From Dermanyssus gallinae (Eukaryota > Arthropoda > Arachnida > Mesostigmata > Dermanyssidae), in NCBI GenBank assembly GCA_003439945.1, contig QVRM01002457.1, forward strand, positions 169,501-233,500: DNA of 64,000 nt. The letters are read 5' to 3'. The notes below the pieces were generated by a model. The model was not told the origin of the DNA and made no database searches. It was given only the letters and a program-made list of their open reading frames with translations. This document shows, piece after piece, positions 47,374-58,757 of this stretch (position 1 is its first letter; each line of letters begins with the position of its first letter). A program made the translations under genes and the position numbers.

Positions 47374-47398
47374 ATATATATATATATATATATATATC
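47374..47398. repeat. (TA)n array at the 3' end of the R2-clade element
   Basis: About 12 TA units directly after the 3'UTR; the likely target or remnant of the target. Confidence 0.93.
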
Positions 47399-49758
47399 TC
47401 GTGGTGTGGCGGCTGTGCGCAGCGTATTTGTACCTAAGCGGTATATTCAGCCTCGCCGGCCATTCTGTCAGTCAGCCCTTATGGCAATATTATGCCACTC
47501 AGGGTTTGTTCTGTTGTTGCTGTCGCTGGATTTGCCCGTAGACTGTAAGACGGTGACGGGGGTAACAAGCGTTAAATCGCATTGAGAACGACATCTCAGT
47601 GATCGTAACGTCGTACCAACTACCTCAAGCACTCCAAGCAATGCGCCTTTCGAACCATCTAGCCCAACTGTCACTCTTCATTTTCAGCCAGCGCAGCGAA
47701 CAACTGCAATAACCCAACGGCGGTTCTATGAGTCTCGGTTTTCAGACTGTTCGACGCTATCGTACGAGCAAATCCTTTAGCAGTAACCGCCACAGCTACT
47801 GGTGACGTCTAACACAGAGTTTTTAGGGATACAGAGAAAGAGAGAGAGAGAACAAGGAAAAAGACAGCAAGATAAGCATTTCTTATATGTATGGAGAAAA
47901 AAGTCACTCAAAACAAAACTTATAAAGAATTTACACTTGAAAGGCAGATCTATAGTGGAGCATTCGTACAATAGCAGAAATATTTCTCTGATTGCAGAAT
48001 AGCGGAAGCCAGATGCTGCGATAGAGAAGCCCGTCGAGGAGGCTATGCCGCAAGATGGAGAATCAGGGCCGTTGGCGCGGTAATATATCGTCACGTACAT
48101 CATACAACACGTTCGAGGAGGACAAGCAGCAAAACAGTGTTTGGTCAGGACGTCGACTCTTCCCTGCTACTCTGCTTCGATTCCAAACCGTCGACACAAG
48201 GGATGCATTTAACGGCCATATGCATTGGGCCGAGCGTGGCTTGATGGAGTTGGATATGGATCTCGCACTCGCAGGACGACGTTTTTCTAGGCATCCCCCT
48301 TTTTGCCTGTGTCTAAACCAGGTAGGTGTGTAGTTAATCTTCATTGGCGATGTTGTGATTGGCGCCATAGGCGATCAGCCATAGACGCTATAGATAGCAT
48401 ATTCCTGCCCCTGTTAAATCAAGGTGCTCACAACTAGAGTAATGGGAGACTACACACGCAGCCACTTAGACGCATCCTAGAGTCTAACATCAACGGGCAA
48501 CTATATACGCCTGATAGTACATAATTCCACTTTTTGTTCCATTTGCAAGAGAAGCGATGTACGCTTCCAGATAGCACGGATCAAGCTAGAAGGGAATGCG
48601 TATGGTCGTTCAGAGGCCGTGGTCGAACCGTGTGTGAAGCCACGGAAATCATGGTAGTGAGCCGACATAGAACCGGGTACCTAACAACAGTTGGCCGGTC
48701 ACGGAAATCGTCTGTTGTTCACCTCATTCCTCTCCTGAAATGTTAGTTTCAGAATTATAGTAGTCGTTATAATTTACGTCCTAAATTTGACTCAAATCGT
48801 AGCTTTCACTGCGGATAATTTAATTTGCCATTTAGCGCTGACTTGCAGCGCTGATCCAATGCGCCTGGAACACTCCGCCCTGTCTACCTTTAACTTAAAG
48901 TCTCATGCAGATGTGTGCAGTAATAATAATGTGAACACTTATACAATGCCTTATTTTACAATACCTTAACATACAAAGATAATAGAGTAAACTAAGTCGA
49001 CTGATTTTATTCAACAGCTTTCACAGCCACTTAGTACGCATGTCACGGCTGTTTCGAATCGGTCACCTATGTTTGTATAGTTTTTGCTGTATAGGTAGAA
49101 ATATTTTAGCCGCCAGACTAAGTCACAGTGCAGGTACTAGGTTGATTTCTAGGATCTAGGTTAAGAGCTACCCGCGGACGAGGATACGCTACCTAATAAC
49201 TATGCCGTGTGTTTGCTGTGCAATTTTTTTACTATGTAGTTTATTTTGTTACATCAAGAGAACTTCGAGTCGGTAAAGGAACATACAAATTTGTCCGCGC
49301 ATTTTGAGCATACAAAGGTGGTCACTGATTTCTGAGCCTAAAAAAAAACAGTGAAGACGAAGGAACGTCACACACAAACAGACCGTAACACAATGCCACA
49401 AAAGCGAGTCACGGAAACAAGAAAGATTTGCAACACACCAACGGATGAAGTTGGCCGCAGGCCAAATTGAATGGTTACAACCACAGCTGCGAAAACTCCT
49501 TTTAATCATGCAATCAATCATATTTATTATATCACTCCAACGAGTATATACAAGATGGCTCATGTTAGTAATAACCAAAATTATTTGTTGTCCTGTCGTA
49601 CCACCGAGAGAGGAAGTGCAGAGATCTTCGTTAAATTGCCGGGCAAGTGGAACTGAGCGCATTGCTGCAAGCAGAACCGACAAATACACTGTGTACTATA
49701 GCCCTTGTGAAACTCCCTACGGGACCATACGAGGTGATGGATCCGTGTACGATATGCT
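47399..49758. other. unassigned DNA, one weak exon candidate
   Basis: 48003-48079 (+) has an acceptor-like TCTGATTGCAGAATAG, an open RKPDAAIEKPVEEAMPQDGE-type stretch and a GTAATA donor; this is weak. An (AG)n run lies at 47834-47851. Frames at 48063-48368 (-) and 49249-49689 (-) show no motif. Confidence 0.35.
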
Positions 49759-50260
49759 CTATATAGACGCGCCGGTGGTCGTTGCAGGCCACCTGGCCCA
49801 CAACCAGATAGACTGAAAGACGTTGAGTGTTCCCACCAGCGTCGCTGCCTCCGCAACTTTGCGTCGCCACTCTTCCACGAATTGGTTAAGTAGAGACGTC
49901 ATAGGCGTACGCAGCTTAAGCCAAAGCATTTCCACCAACGGCGCACAGTCTACGAATACACAAACACAAAGCGGTCTCTTTGCTCTAACTGAAAGACAAT
50001 GCAACCGCTTCATGTACAGTGTAAAGCACTTCTCAAGCAAACTCAAATTCGCCGAAGATAGGTGTTGCCACAGCCCGTCGAAACCATACGCCAACTTTGG
50101 TACGGTCTTCAGCATAAACAAACGCACTGCGGTGCCGACAGACAGTTGCCGTACATTTCCGACCCCTCCGTAGAGAGCGGCCAGTGCCGAACTCACACCG
50201 TCTTCGACGTGCGCCGTAAATAACGTTGCGATATAGTGAAGACTTAAGCATAAGAAGGAG
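49759..50260 (-). pseudogene. LINE RT C-terminal fragment
   Basis: A minus frame of 170 codons without stops: LYGGVGNVRQLSVGTAVRLF then MLKTVPKLAYGFDGLWQHLS and LEKCFTLYMKRLHCLS. It matches the post-RT region of the LINE pieces at 52.6-53.1 and 61.9-62.2 kb (KLLPTITYCLPAIAPHL, KSCFVKRILGLPENAS). RT catalytic parts and the terminal zinc knuckle are missing. A single undisrupted frame suggests it is younger than its neighbours. Confidence 0.6.
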
Positions 50261-50829
50261 TTAACAAACACTTATAGCCTCCTACGACAACAATTAAAGT
50301 CGATTGCAGCCATACGTCATCCGCGGCGAAACTTAATGGATTTGGTTTTATGTGAATTTGTTTCCAGTCCTTTTCCACGCCTCTTTTTTAATCATTAGTT
50401 TTTTTCGAGAGTTAGACAGATAGACCAACAGATTTCATACGAGATATTTCGATTTAGGAACCGTATAAAGTGCCGCATGCAATCGGGCATGGTGAAGTTC
50501 TGCATGTGACTCTGAAATGTAACATAGTCTTAAACGAAACGGAGAAAAACCGTTAGGTAGAGTGGTGTCACCCTGACGTACTGATAAGGCCCTTCGATGG
50601 GGAAAAGGTGTGAATGTTACGATAAAGCTATACCGTGTCGTGAAAACCTTTAACCCAATCGAGGCAATCCAGAGCAAGCGTGGTGATCTCACTCTCACTT
50701 TGCAGCATGTAACAGTTATTATTATAATTTTGGTCAATATAATAGAGTGATAGATATTTTACTCTGAAACAACGGAATTAACAGAGAAGATAACTATGGC
50801 AGCGACACATTTTTAGCGCTATTTTGAGT

Positions 50830-50875
<46 letters not shown>

Positions 50876-51025
50876 GAATAAATTTATTTTCTGTATAATA
50901 CATTAGGTATATGTTACACAAAATACGTTAGATTAGTTTAGGACCTAACATTTATAGAATATGTTGTATATGCACCTTCGAAAAATGTCAGCGATCTAAC
51001 GCCCAGATAGCTGGCGCTGACCGAT
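50261..51025. other. unassigned; (CT)n-(TA)n at 50830-50875
   Basis: AT-rich spacer with a compound microsatellite just upstream of the next LINE. Confidence 0.5.
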
Positions 51026-52453
51026 ATGTTTCATGATGATATTTGGTGCAGACGAGGCCGCAAAGTGTGCAGCAACACTTATCGGAAGGGTTATGGAACC
51101 CAGTGCGATGGCATAGTTTGTGCAGGAGCCAGACCAGAGGCTTGGAGGGGAATGGCAATAGAAAGCTGCCCGTACAAGATATTCTCAGGAATAATAGCGA
51201 AGAGATTGGAGTCTCTCTTAGATGAAAGGGGGGTAATACCAGAAGAACAGCACGGATTTAGAGAAGGAAGATCAACTCACTCAGCAATAGGGAAGATGCT
51301 TGGGCTACGCTGTCCAGGCCAAGAGTTGCCTATATGCTGTGCTCGTAGATTTGAAAGCGGCGTTTGTCATAGCACCAAGGGATGAGATAGTTGAAGAGCT
51401 AGCTAAAATGGGAGTGCCGGGAGCAATGCTGAAGTTGCTTATCAGTATCTTAAAACAAAACTTGGTGCTGATTTACAACGGGGTTGGCATTGCGGGGGAG
51501 ATAATTCAATTCACAGGTGCCGCGTAGGGCGATGGACTGAATCCACCACTGTTTTCCGCACTTCTGGGTACCGAGAAGGACAAGCTGTATCCGAGAGTGG
51601 GCAAAAATTTTACTGTACGTAGATGATGTAGTAATCTTTAATCTAAGAGTGAAACAAGCAATAGATCGCTTAGTTACATTCATGAATACAAATAGATTAA
51701 AGATTAATTGGGAAAAGACAGTAGCCATGAAATATAAAAAAGGCGGCCGTCTGGCCAGGGGTGACGTGCTTCAAATCAGGGGAAAGGAATTTAAATTTGT
51801 AAATAAATTTAGATACCTGGGGCTCATCTTATCAACAAGGGGCAGTAGGTTTTGATCACACATCCAGGAGAGGGTTAGGAAGGCCACTGTCGCAGCTGCG
51901 GCAATTAAATACCCACATATGCTTTCGGTCGATGCAGAAGTTGCTCTTTTTGGGATACAGATAGCACCCATCGCCACATATGGCATTTCACTAATATGGG
52001 ATAAGATGGGAGTAGACGAATCGCGTTTAATTGATGAGGTAAGGTTTTTCTAAACAGGGTTTTTGCGCTTTCAAATATGTGCAGGTATAATAAGGTAATC
52101 CACGTGTAGGGCCCACTGCTGATAGAGGATCTGCAACAACGATGGATCCAAACAGAACGTGCGCCATTGACGTTTATATGCGAAACTGGAAAACCAAAAT
52201 GAGTGAGGTAGACATAGGACTTTATGGGGCAGCAGCAATGAGGAGCACTGGATGGAGGGCTAGCGGGGTGAGATATCGGCATTTAACTAAGGCCTTTGCA
52301 GCCCACGGATTTCATCACGTTTTGTGCAACGTGGAGTGCTTCCATGAACCACAAGACGAATATCAATGCAAACAATGCTGGAATAAATGTGATAAATACT
52401 ACGCCGCGGTTTGTCCGCTGGTTCGGCTCATAGCAGACTTGGCAAATCGCTAG
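51026..52453 (+). pseudogene. LINE RT, degenerate (KRVLGLP-type group)
   Basis: Plus-strand RT in several frames: PYKIFSGIIAKRLESLLDER, IPEEQHGFREGRSTHSAI, YAVLVDLKAAFVIAPRDEI, LYVDDVVIFN (catalytic DD present), FRYLGLILSTRG, ALFGIQIAPIATYGISLIW. The C-terminal region is HGFHHVLCNVECFHEP then YQCKQCWNKCDKYYAAVC, a zinc-knuckle-like end. Stops and shifts occur at 51525, 51600 and 51855, among others. It ends tail-to-tail with the minus-strand relative that follows. Confidence 0.7.
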
Positions 52454-53160
52454 ATTGATTGTTGTGTCGAAACACTGTAATGTAACATAAACACACTTAG
52501 CCAGCCCTTTGTAGTGGAACCCATGGACGGGGTAGCGGGTAAGAACATGACGCTGCTCGAAGAGCGGTTCCATCCATGTATTGTCCAACATTGCCGGTGT
52601 TTTGTAGAACGCTTCTGGCAGTTCTCTCATCTTCTGCTTAAAGTGCCTACGGAGCTCTCGCAGTGACGCGGTAGTCGGAAGTTGAAAGCGGTTTACCAGG
52701 TCCTCGATGAACGGCGTCCGTCCTCGACAGACTATAAGTTAGCCTGTTTTGTGCGTTTCTAGGAAGGCCCAAAACTCTCTTAAGGAACGTTGCTTTCACC
52801 GTGTCGAGAGCGCTAAGCTGCTGAGCGGATAGGTGTTCCCAGATTAACGCGATACCATATGATGCCACCGAGGTCACCTTCAGGTTCAACAGTATTAGAG
52901 CTGTTTTTACTGAAAGCTTCTATAAAGCCGGGATTGAGGTCTTGGCGACAATGCTGCTATTAATTCGCTGGGATATGTGGGCCAAGAAAGATGTGCCGCT
53001 TGGCGTTAGTTTAACACCTAGATAAGTAAGCTCCGAGACAAATTCAACAGAAACGCCGCCCAAACTAAGCCTATCACTTCTCTTCAGGGTTCCCCCGGAT
53101 CTAAATATATACAACCTAATCTTTATATGTCCAACATTAACAGAAACGAATGCCGTTTCC
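52454..53160 (-). pseudogene. LINE RT C-terminal fragment (same group), minus strand
   Basis: The minus strand reads SLGGVSVEFVSELTYLGVKL then TPSGTSFLAHISQRIN, SYGIALIWEHLSAQQLSALD, LKRVLGLPRNAQNRLTYSL and, towards 52460, HGFHYKGLAKCVYVTLQ. This is the post-RT part of the same LINE group as 51.0-52.4 kb, oriented tail-to-tail with it. The 3' boundary with the plus-strand copy lies near 52454. A (TAATG)-like repeat at 53170-53195 is near its upstream end. Confidence 0.6.
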
Positions 53161-53968
53161 GAGATTTAATAAATACGTGTAATGTAATGTAATCAACAAT
53201 ACCGAAAGATGATGTAATAATAAATCAAGTTAACCTCACTAAAGATGAGTGCGTGCTGCTATGTGTTTAGTGGTTTGATCCTTAGCTCGATTAAGTGCGA
53301 ACTCTTCATCTACTGTTTCCGGCCCGAATCTTAAGTCCGAAAAGCGGTCAAAACAGTTCAAGAGAACCTTGCAGGGACAGACGGACGTAGTGCAAATGAA
53401 TTGTGGAACCCGTTTGCTGCCCCTTTATCAACACCGAGTTCAAATCGGCACTTGTCGCAGAGCTTACAGAGGCAGCTCTGCAGGTTGAAACCAATTATGC
53501 TCGCTACAAATTTCAACATTTAATCAGATGCTCGACCCCTCTATTTAAGCAGCAGCACGAACTTTTATTGAGCGTTGGATTCAAGGACACATAGCTTGCT
53601 AATATTTAAGCGTTGGCACGTTCTAGGCAAAAGCAGATCGGAACGCGGTTTCGACGGCTCCGACGCACGCAACAATGTTTACAACTCATTACTATCGTTA
53701 ATCGTAATCGAAGGCATAACGGTCTTAGAGATACGAATAGTGCCAAGAACGAGATTATCTAGACACTACTAAATCGAGACTTTTGCTCGGGCGCATTGAT
53801 AGGTTTACGTCTTGTATCTAAAGGAGCCGCAGGAGAACACCGCAACGACGCCGGGATCAGTGGGCAATAAGCGTGTGGGTACTCCCCAGAACCATTAATT
53901 GAGCTGCATCTCCATTGTTTTATTTTTAGCCGGTCCTGTTTCCTTTTTTTTTAATTAAGTGTAAACAT

Positions 53969-54022
53969 GCAATTCGTTAGCTGTCTGTATTGTATTGCAA
54001 TTCGTTAGCTGTCTGTATTGTA
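53969..54022. repeat. 28-bp direct tandem duplication
   Basis: GCAATTCGTTAGCTGTCTGT plus eight bases is repeated head to tail (53969-53996, then 53997-54022) without mismatch. Looks recent. Confidence 0.9.
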
Positions 54023-54406
54023 GTTAATTTCTTGAATCCGACATCACGGATAAATATAAAATTTTGCAGCGGCAAGAACTGTGTTCGTTCATTGTCTGTA
54101 AAAAGTTATACTCAGGTCATTCGTTGCTGCGCACACAGAGAGCTTGATATTGCTTCGCATCTTATCAAAGTTCAAGTATTTTAACATGATATATGATGAT
54201 TATCTCTCAGCCCCAGATTGAGCCACAGAACAACCTTATGCATATCTCGTTCTGTCTACGACGCACGGGCCTTGACTATAATGATATGAGCTTAATTGTA
54301 CGGATAATGTAAAACCATACATTCTACTAGACAGAAATCGAGTCATTGTAATCATCGACACCAATTATGACTAAAATAAAATAGTAGTTCCACTATCTTA
54401 GAAAGA

Positions 54407-54428
54407 ACAGTAATCACGTGATTACTGT
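54407..54428. repeat. perfect 22-bp palindrome centred on CACGTG
   Basis: Half-site ACAGTAATCAC with its exact complement and no spacer. It contains an E-box core. Could be a protein-binding site or a chance or hairpin-derived palindrome. Confidence 0.9.
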
Positions 54429-56686
54429 ACCTGATACGACGGTGAAACGTGACCGTTTTGCTTCTGCAGTTTGTGGGTCTTTGACATTGCTCTCGCTGTC
54501 TCTATTACTGTCGATTTCAAAGAGAGGATATAACGAGCTTTTCTGGGCTGAGCGTTTGTCAACACTCTCGAATGCTCACATGAGAGCGTCACACATAACA
54601 CGAACGAGCAACCCGCTTAGATTTTACTATTACCTCTAGAATTGCCACATCCTCAGCGCACCACCTTTATATACGTCGTAATAACTATTGTGGCAGCAGA
54701 AAAGGCCCCATTGTATTCGCGAAGACTAGAGTGGCTTCCTCAGCACGGCCATCAACGGGTGCAGACAACGCCTGCGCAATGAAGACGACAAGGAGAAAGG
54801 CTGATTACGAGTCATATCGATTTGCCCACATAGAACTATTGTCCTGTATACAGCCGTTTACATGCAGCGTAGGTCGTTGACTGCGGACTGGACTCTACTG
54901 TACGCCTATACCTCAAGAGCACCCAGCTGTAGTCCCCTTGACTTTATCAGCGAGCTAGGACGCCGAGTTCTGGGCTAGGGCACTGTTACTAGAACGCCAC
55001 GGATGACCCCTGCTACCTGGGGCTAGTCTTTCTCCGCTGACGCAATAGAGCCAATAAAGATGCTGGCCATAAAGGAGCAGGATGTGCGAACACGGAGCGG
55101 CCGGGTAGCGGTGTATCGGGCCTATATACATCGGGTATAAACCAGGTATAGCTTTCGTCCGGTTGGATGTTGTCTTGTCTGCCATGTTTGTAGTACTGGA
55201 TTTGCTGTTGCTGCTCGAATCGGCGAATAAGTCGTTTTTAATAGTAGAAGCGTACCTATAGTAGATTTGTCACGACTTCTCGCTGTAGCACTGTCATATA
55301 TATATATATATATATATATAGGCGATGGCATTGGATGCAGCAACAGTAGCACCATCTCGCTTTCATAGTAGTCATTTTAAGTGAATAGCTTAATAGTGCG
55401 ATTCCGTCAAGGGTCGTTTGTTTTCTAACCTTTAGAATTAGCGGTCAGTATTCATAGTTTTCCTTAAAGAAAGAAACATTCGAAATCTGCCACGGCAGTG
55501 GTGAAAAACAATGGCAGTGTGGGGGTGGCAGAGGGCAAGATTCGGCTTTTGTTGAGGTTATTGCTGTTGTTAATGCGCGGGCCAACTGAAATCACTCGGT
55601 CGCTAGTCGTAGAGGAGAGCCCCAATAGTGGAGAAGGGAAGGCGCATTTTCTGACACGTTTTGACAATAATCGACGGCTGACGACTCCGTAAAGGGACCA
55701 AAAATAAAACGTTGTTGAGAGTACAAGCAATGCTGTCGGTGGTCTGTGTGGTGCGCGTCAGGGCTGTGGTGGGTTCGACAAAGGTCAGCGTGAGGGTGCT
55801 TAGAGCTATTCGCCTGCTCCGTGAAGCTTCGGCAAAAAATTTTATCTCTATGTCAGTATGTATTCTCGTGCCTAGTATTCTTGCCGTGGAACCGTAAAGC
55901 GAACACAGGCGTCTACAAACGGCTGCTCCCTGCTGAGTCATTACGCAAGAACGGGCTACACTGGCTAGCTTGCCAGCCCAACGCACCCCTTTGCCGTGCC
56001 CTGCTACAACAGAAGACGCTTATTTCGGCGGATAAATCTCATTTTGCAAGTCGGTCCTTCTCTTTCAGCCTCCCAGCATCCCGCGACCGAAGAGACCACG
56101 CGACTATATAGTTCTTACGTCCAGAAGTTCCTCTTCTATTAGGATATTTTTTGAAAGGAATCCTAATATATTGACAACCATTCTCTAGTCGGCGCTCTAC
56201 TGTGCCCTCCTGCCCTACACTTATGCCCTACGGCCGGCCTCAGCTAGCATCATAACTATCATCAACATCGCTACCTCGACTACGGCCCTTTCAACCCGCA
56301 CGCTATGGTTGTTCATTCAGTGAGATCTCTTTCGATTAGAGACATTTAAAGGAGACAAACATTAAGTAAGTGGTTGCAGAAGGAAGGAGGAAGGGCTTAC
56401 AACAATGAAATGATAGAACCAAGAAGATGTCGGAGTTGGAGGTGGAGGAGGAGAACGAGCAGACGTGGAGGATAAGTGGCACAGCACGAGATACGCAGCG
56501 AGGATAAAACAAGACCGAGAAAGAGGATGATTGGGAACCGTTCTGTGTGTCGGCAAGGACTTGAGACAGACTACAATAGATGCACAGCTGACACAGCCAG
56601 GAGGGAAGATGATGAATTGGCGATAACAGACAAAGGAAGGGTGGAGAGAAAGTGTAGGAAAGAGATAAAGTAAAAGGTGAATACCG

Positions 56687-56803
56687 CAAGAGCTCTTCTT
56701 GCAAAGAGCGGGGCGCATACAAATGGAATCCAGCATAGTCATAGCTGGTCGATGGCTCATATGGCGGCATTTGCAGCAGCTGCTGCTGATGCCGCTTCAA
56801 GTC
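56687..56803 (-). CDS. possible host exon
   Basis: On the minus strand, after a weak acceptor (CTCCACTAG), a frame reads IEQDLKRHQQQLLQMPPYEP then STSYDYAGFHLYAPRSLQEE and LLR, before a possible GT donor (GTATTC). The peptide is Gln-, Tyr- and Pro-rich and unlike the repeat-derived frames nearby. The open frame continues to 56336 but becomes Ser/Leu/Phe-rich there, like intron. It has no ATG at its start and no known homologue that I recognise. Confidence 0.3.
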
Positions 56804-57749
56804 TTGTTCAATCTAGTGGAGCTTTTCCATGTCCTTATTCCGCCAACCTACCTCTGCCTGTGTGTTCATTCTGTCGCAGGTCTGAATTTGACGCCGAAGG
56901 AGATGCTGCCGGTTAAATGAGCTTGCATTTCTCATGAGCGGTCGGGAGCCCAGCAGTGCTAGCCAGGAGTTTTAGGGCGAAATGCTTTTTTCCCGCCGCC
57001 GCCGGCGCTGCTTTACCTCGCCTGCTTAGTTGGCGCACGTCGTATTCATCGTTGACATTTATGTCTATATAAGTATATATTTTGTATACCCATATGCACA
57101 TAGAAAGGACGTTCCAACAAGAGCGAAAACCTTATTCTCGGCGCTATTTGCGCTGCTGTACTTAGAGAGTCAAACCCTTCAACGATTCTAATACTAAAAA
57201 CGAGCAATTCGGCACAACCACGCATTGTCATGATTAAACGTTATATTAAACCTTGTGAAAGTTTGGCTAGAGATATCATTGAACCTTTTTATTCGAAGGC
57301 GCTGCCGGGAATGCATACACATCTCAATGATGAGTGATATAGCTCATTTTTTTGTCATTCAGTTGGATAATATGGATCTCAAATACATATAGTTCCAGCT
57401 GAACGTAGACATGCGTGACATGAAACTATTGCATTAATGCACAGAGTATTATGGCAACCAGCATTGGTCACATAGGTCGTTCCTATGGTCATTACGTCGA
57501 CGTTTATGTAAAAACAACCTACGACTACCCTAGCCTTGAAGAAGAAGATTAGATAATTGTAACGTTCCAGAAAAAACAATAATTTATTGTTCTATACACA
57601 ATTTCTACGTGTCCACAAGTAAACCAAAAGTCCGATATAAAATGATTTTTAAAACCCGTATTTCATTTGAAATTGAAGGTGTTCGCTCTTGTTGAGACAC
57701 CCTTGCTCACCGCTACGCGAGCTTGTACTGTGTCCACACTGTTTGAATA
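56804..57749. other. unassigned spacer
   Basis: AT-rich towards the maT-like element; no genes recognised. Confidence 0.4.
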
Positions 57750-58747
57750 CAGGGTGCGCAAGCTAAATTAAGAGAGATAATTTCTCAAATACTGACGAAA
57801 TGGCAGTGCGCCGTGGTGAAGTGTTAGGGTGTGGGAACTTGTTAGAGCCCCGCTCAACCGATATAAAGAAATTCAGAGGATTTAAGTCTAGACTGTTTAG
57901 TGGCCAAAATTGTTTGGGGCAGAACATGTACAAATTTTCAATTGTCGTCCAACCAGCTTGGCACGAAATGGCTCGTGTGAGTGGGAGCGCCGTCTTGCTG
58001 GTGCACGAGACCTTCCATCCGACACGCGGTCAATCCACGGCTTTACAAAAGTCATCAGAACTCCGCTGAGTCTATTATTTCACTCTTTTCAAAAAGTGTG
58101 GAGGCATAACGCCCCTCTCACTTATTACCACACTTAACACTTGCACTCCGGCCGGAATTTCAGTCGTTCCTGTTACAGACACCTTCCCAGGGTCGTGTCC
58201 GTTCAATTGAGTGTCAGCTGTAAATTTGTTTTCATCTAATCGAAGATGCTCGGCAGTCTCAAGTTTAAGCGAACACGGGAGCAACTTAAAGCGAACCAGA
58301 CAGCACTTGTCTAACTATTCGTACACACAAAACGTAGTGATCATTTGCAATCTGACGCATTGTGCCGTCGGATTGCTAGATTCGCGTGTTTCCTCCGCGA
58401 AGTTCCGAGATCACCAGAAATCAGCTTTTTGGCACTTTTCGCGATCTCGGAAGCCCTGACTGGCCTTTGTCGTCGTGAATTCTCTTAAGTTCACTCCCAG
58501 ACGCTTGCTTGAATTTTTGTCTATCGCTGTATCTCTTAGCATTGATTTACACAGTACTTCTCGGCTAGTTGAAGAAAAAATTTCTACCACTGCCAACCTT
58601 CCCTCTAGAATGTGCTTTTGCCATTGTGATTAATTCGAGTGTGATGAACAGGCTTTGATAAACACAATGATGGCAACATCAACAGGGCTTCCTTTTGTCG
58701 TCCGCTAGCAGCGCGAAGGTTTATATTTTTTTATCTTGCGCACCCTG
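57750..58747 (-). pseudogene. Tc1/maT-like DNA transposon, decayed transposase
   Basis: A 998-bp element with matching ends: CAGGGTGCGCAAGCTAAA at 57750 and the inverted CAGGGTGCGCAAGATAAA at 58747, flanked by TA. On the minus strand, 58284-58075 reads VVISERGVMPPHFLKRVK, and about 58016-57950 reads HQQDGAPTHTSHFVPSWLDD. The latter is the second-Asp block of mariner/Tc1 transposases (Q-D-x-A-P-x-H). KPWIDRVS lies between, in another frame. Frames are broken and the third catalytic residue was not located. The style fits the maT/DD37D group. It ends 10 bp (all TA) before mariner copy 1. Confidence 0.8.
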
Positions 58748-58757
58748 TATATATATA

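Larger units (their letters stand above)
53161..56686. other. unassigned DNA with palindrome, tandem duplication and (TA)n
   Basis: Holds a perfect 22-bp palindrome (54407-54428), a 28-bp tandem duplication (53969-54022) and (TA)n at 55296-55320. Open frames such as 55986-55603 (-) have no recognisable domain. Confidence 0.4.

Noticed and set aside
56336..56686. Continuation of the 56.7-kb exon candidate as a Ser/Phe/Leu-rich protein
   Set aside because: Composition changes abruptly to intron-like pyrimidine-rich sequence and the frame has no ATG; only the first part was retained.
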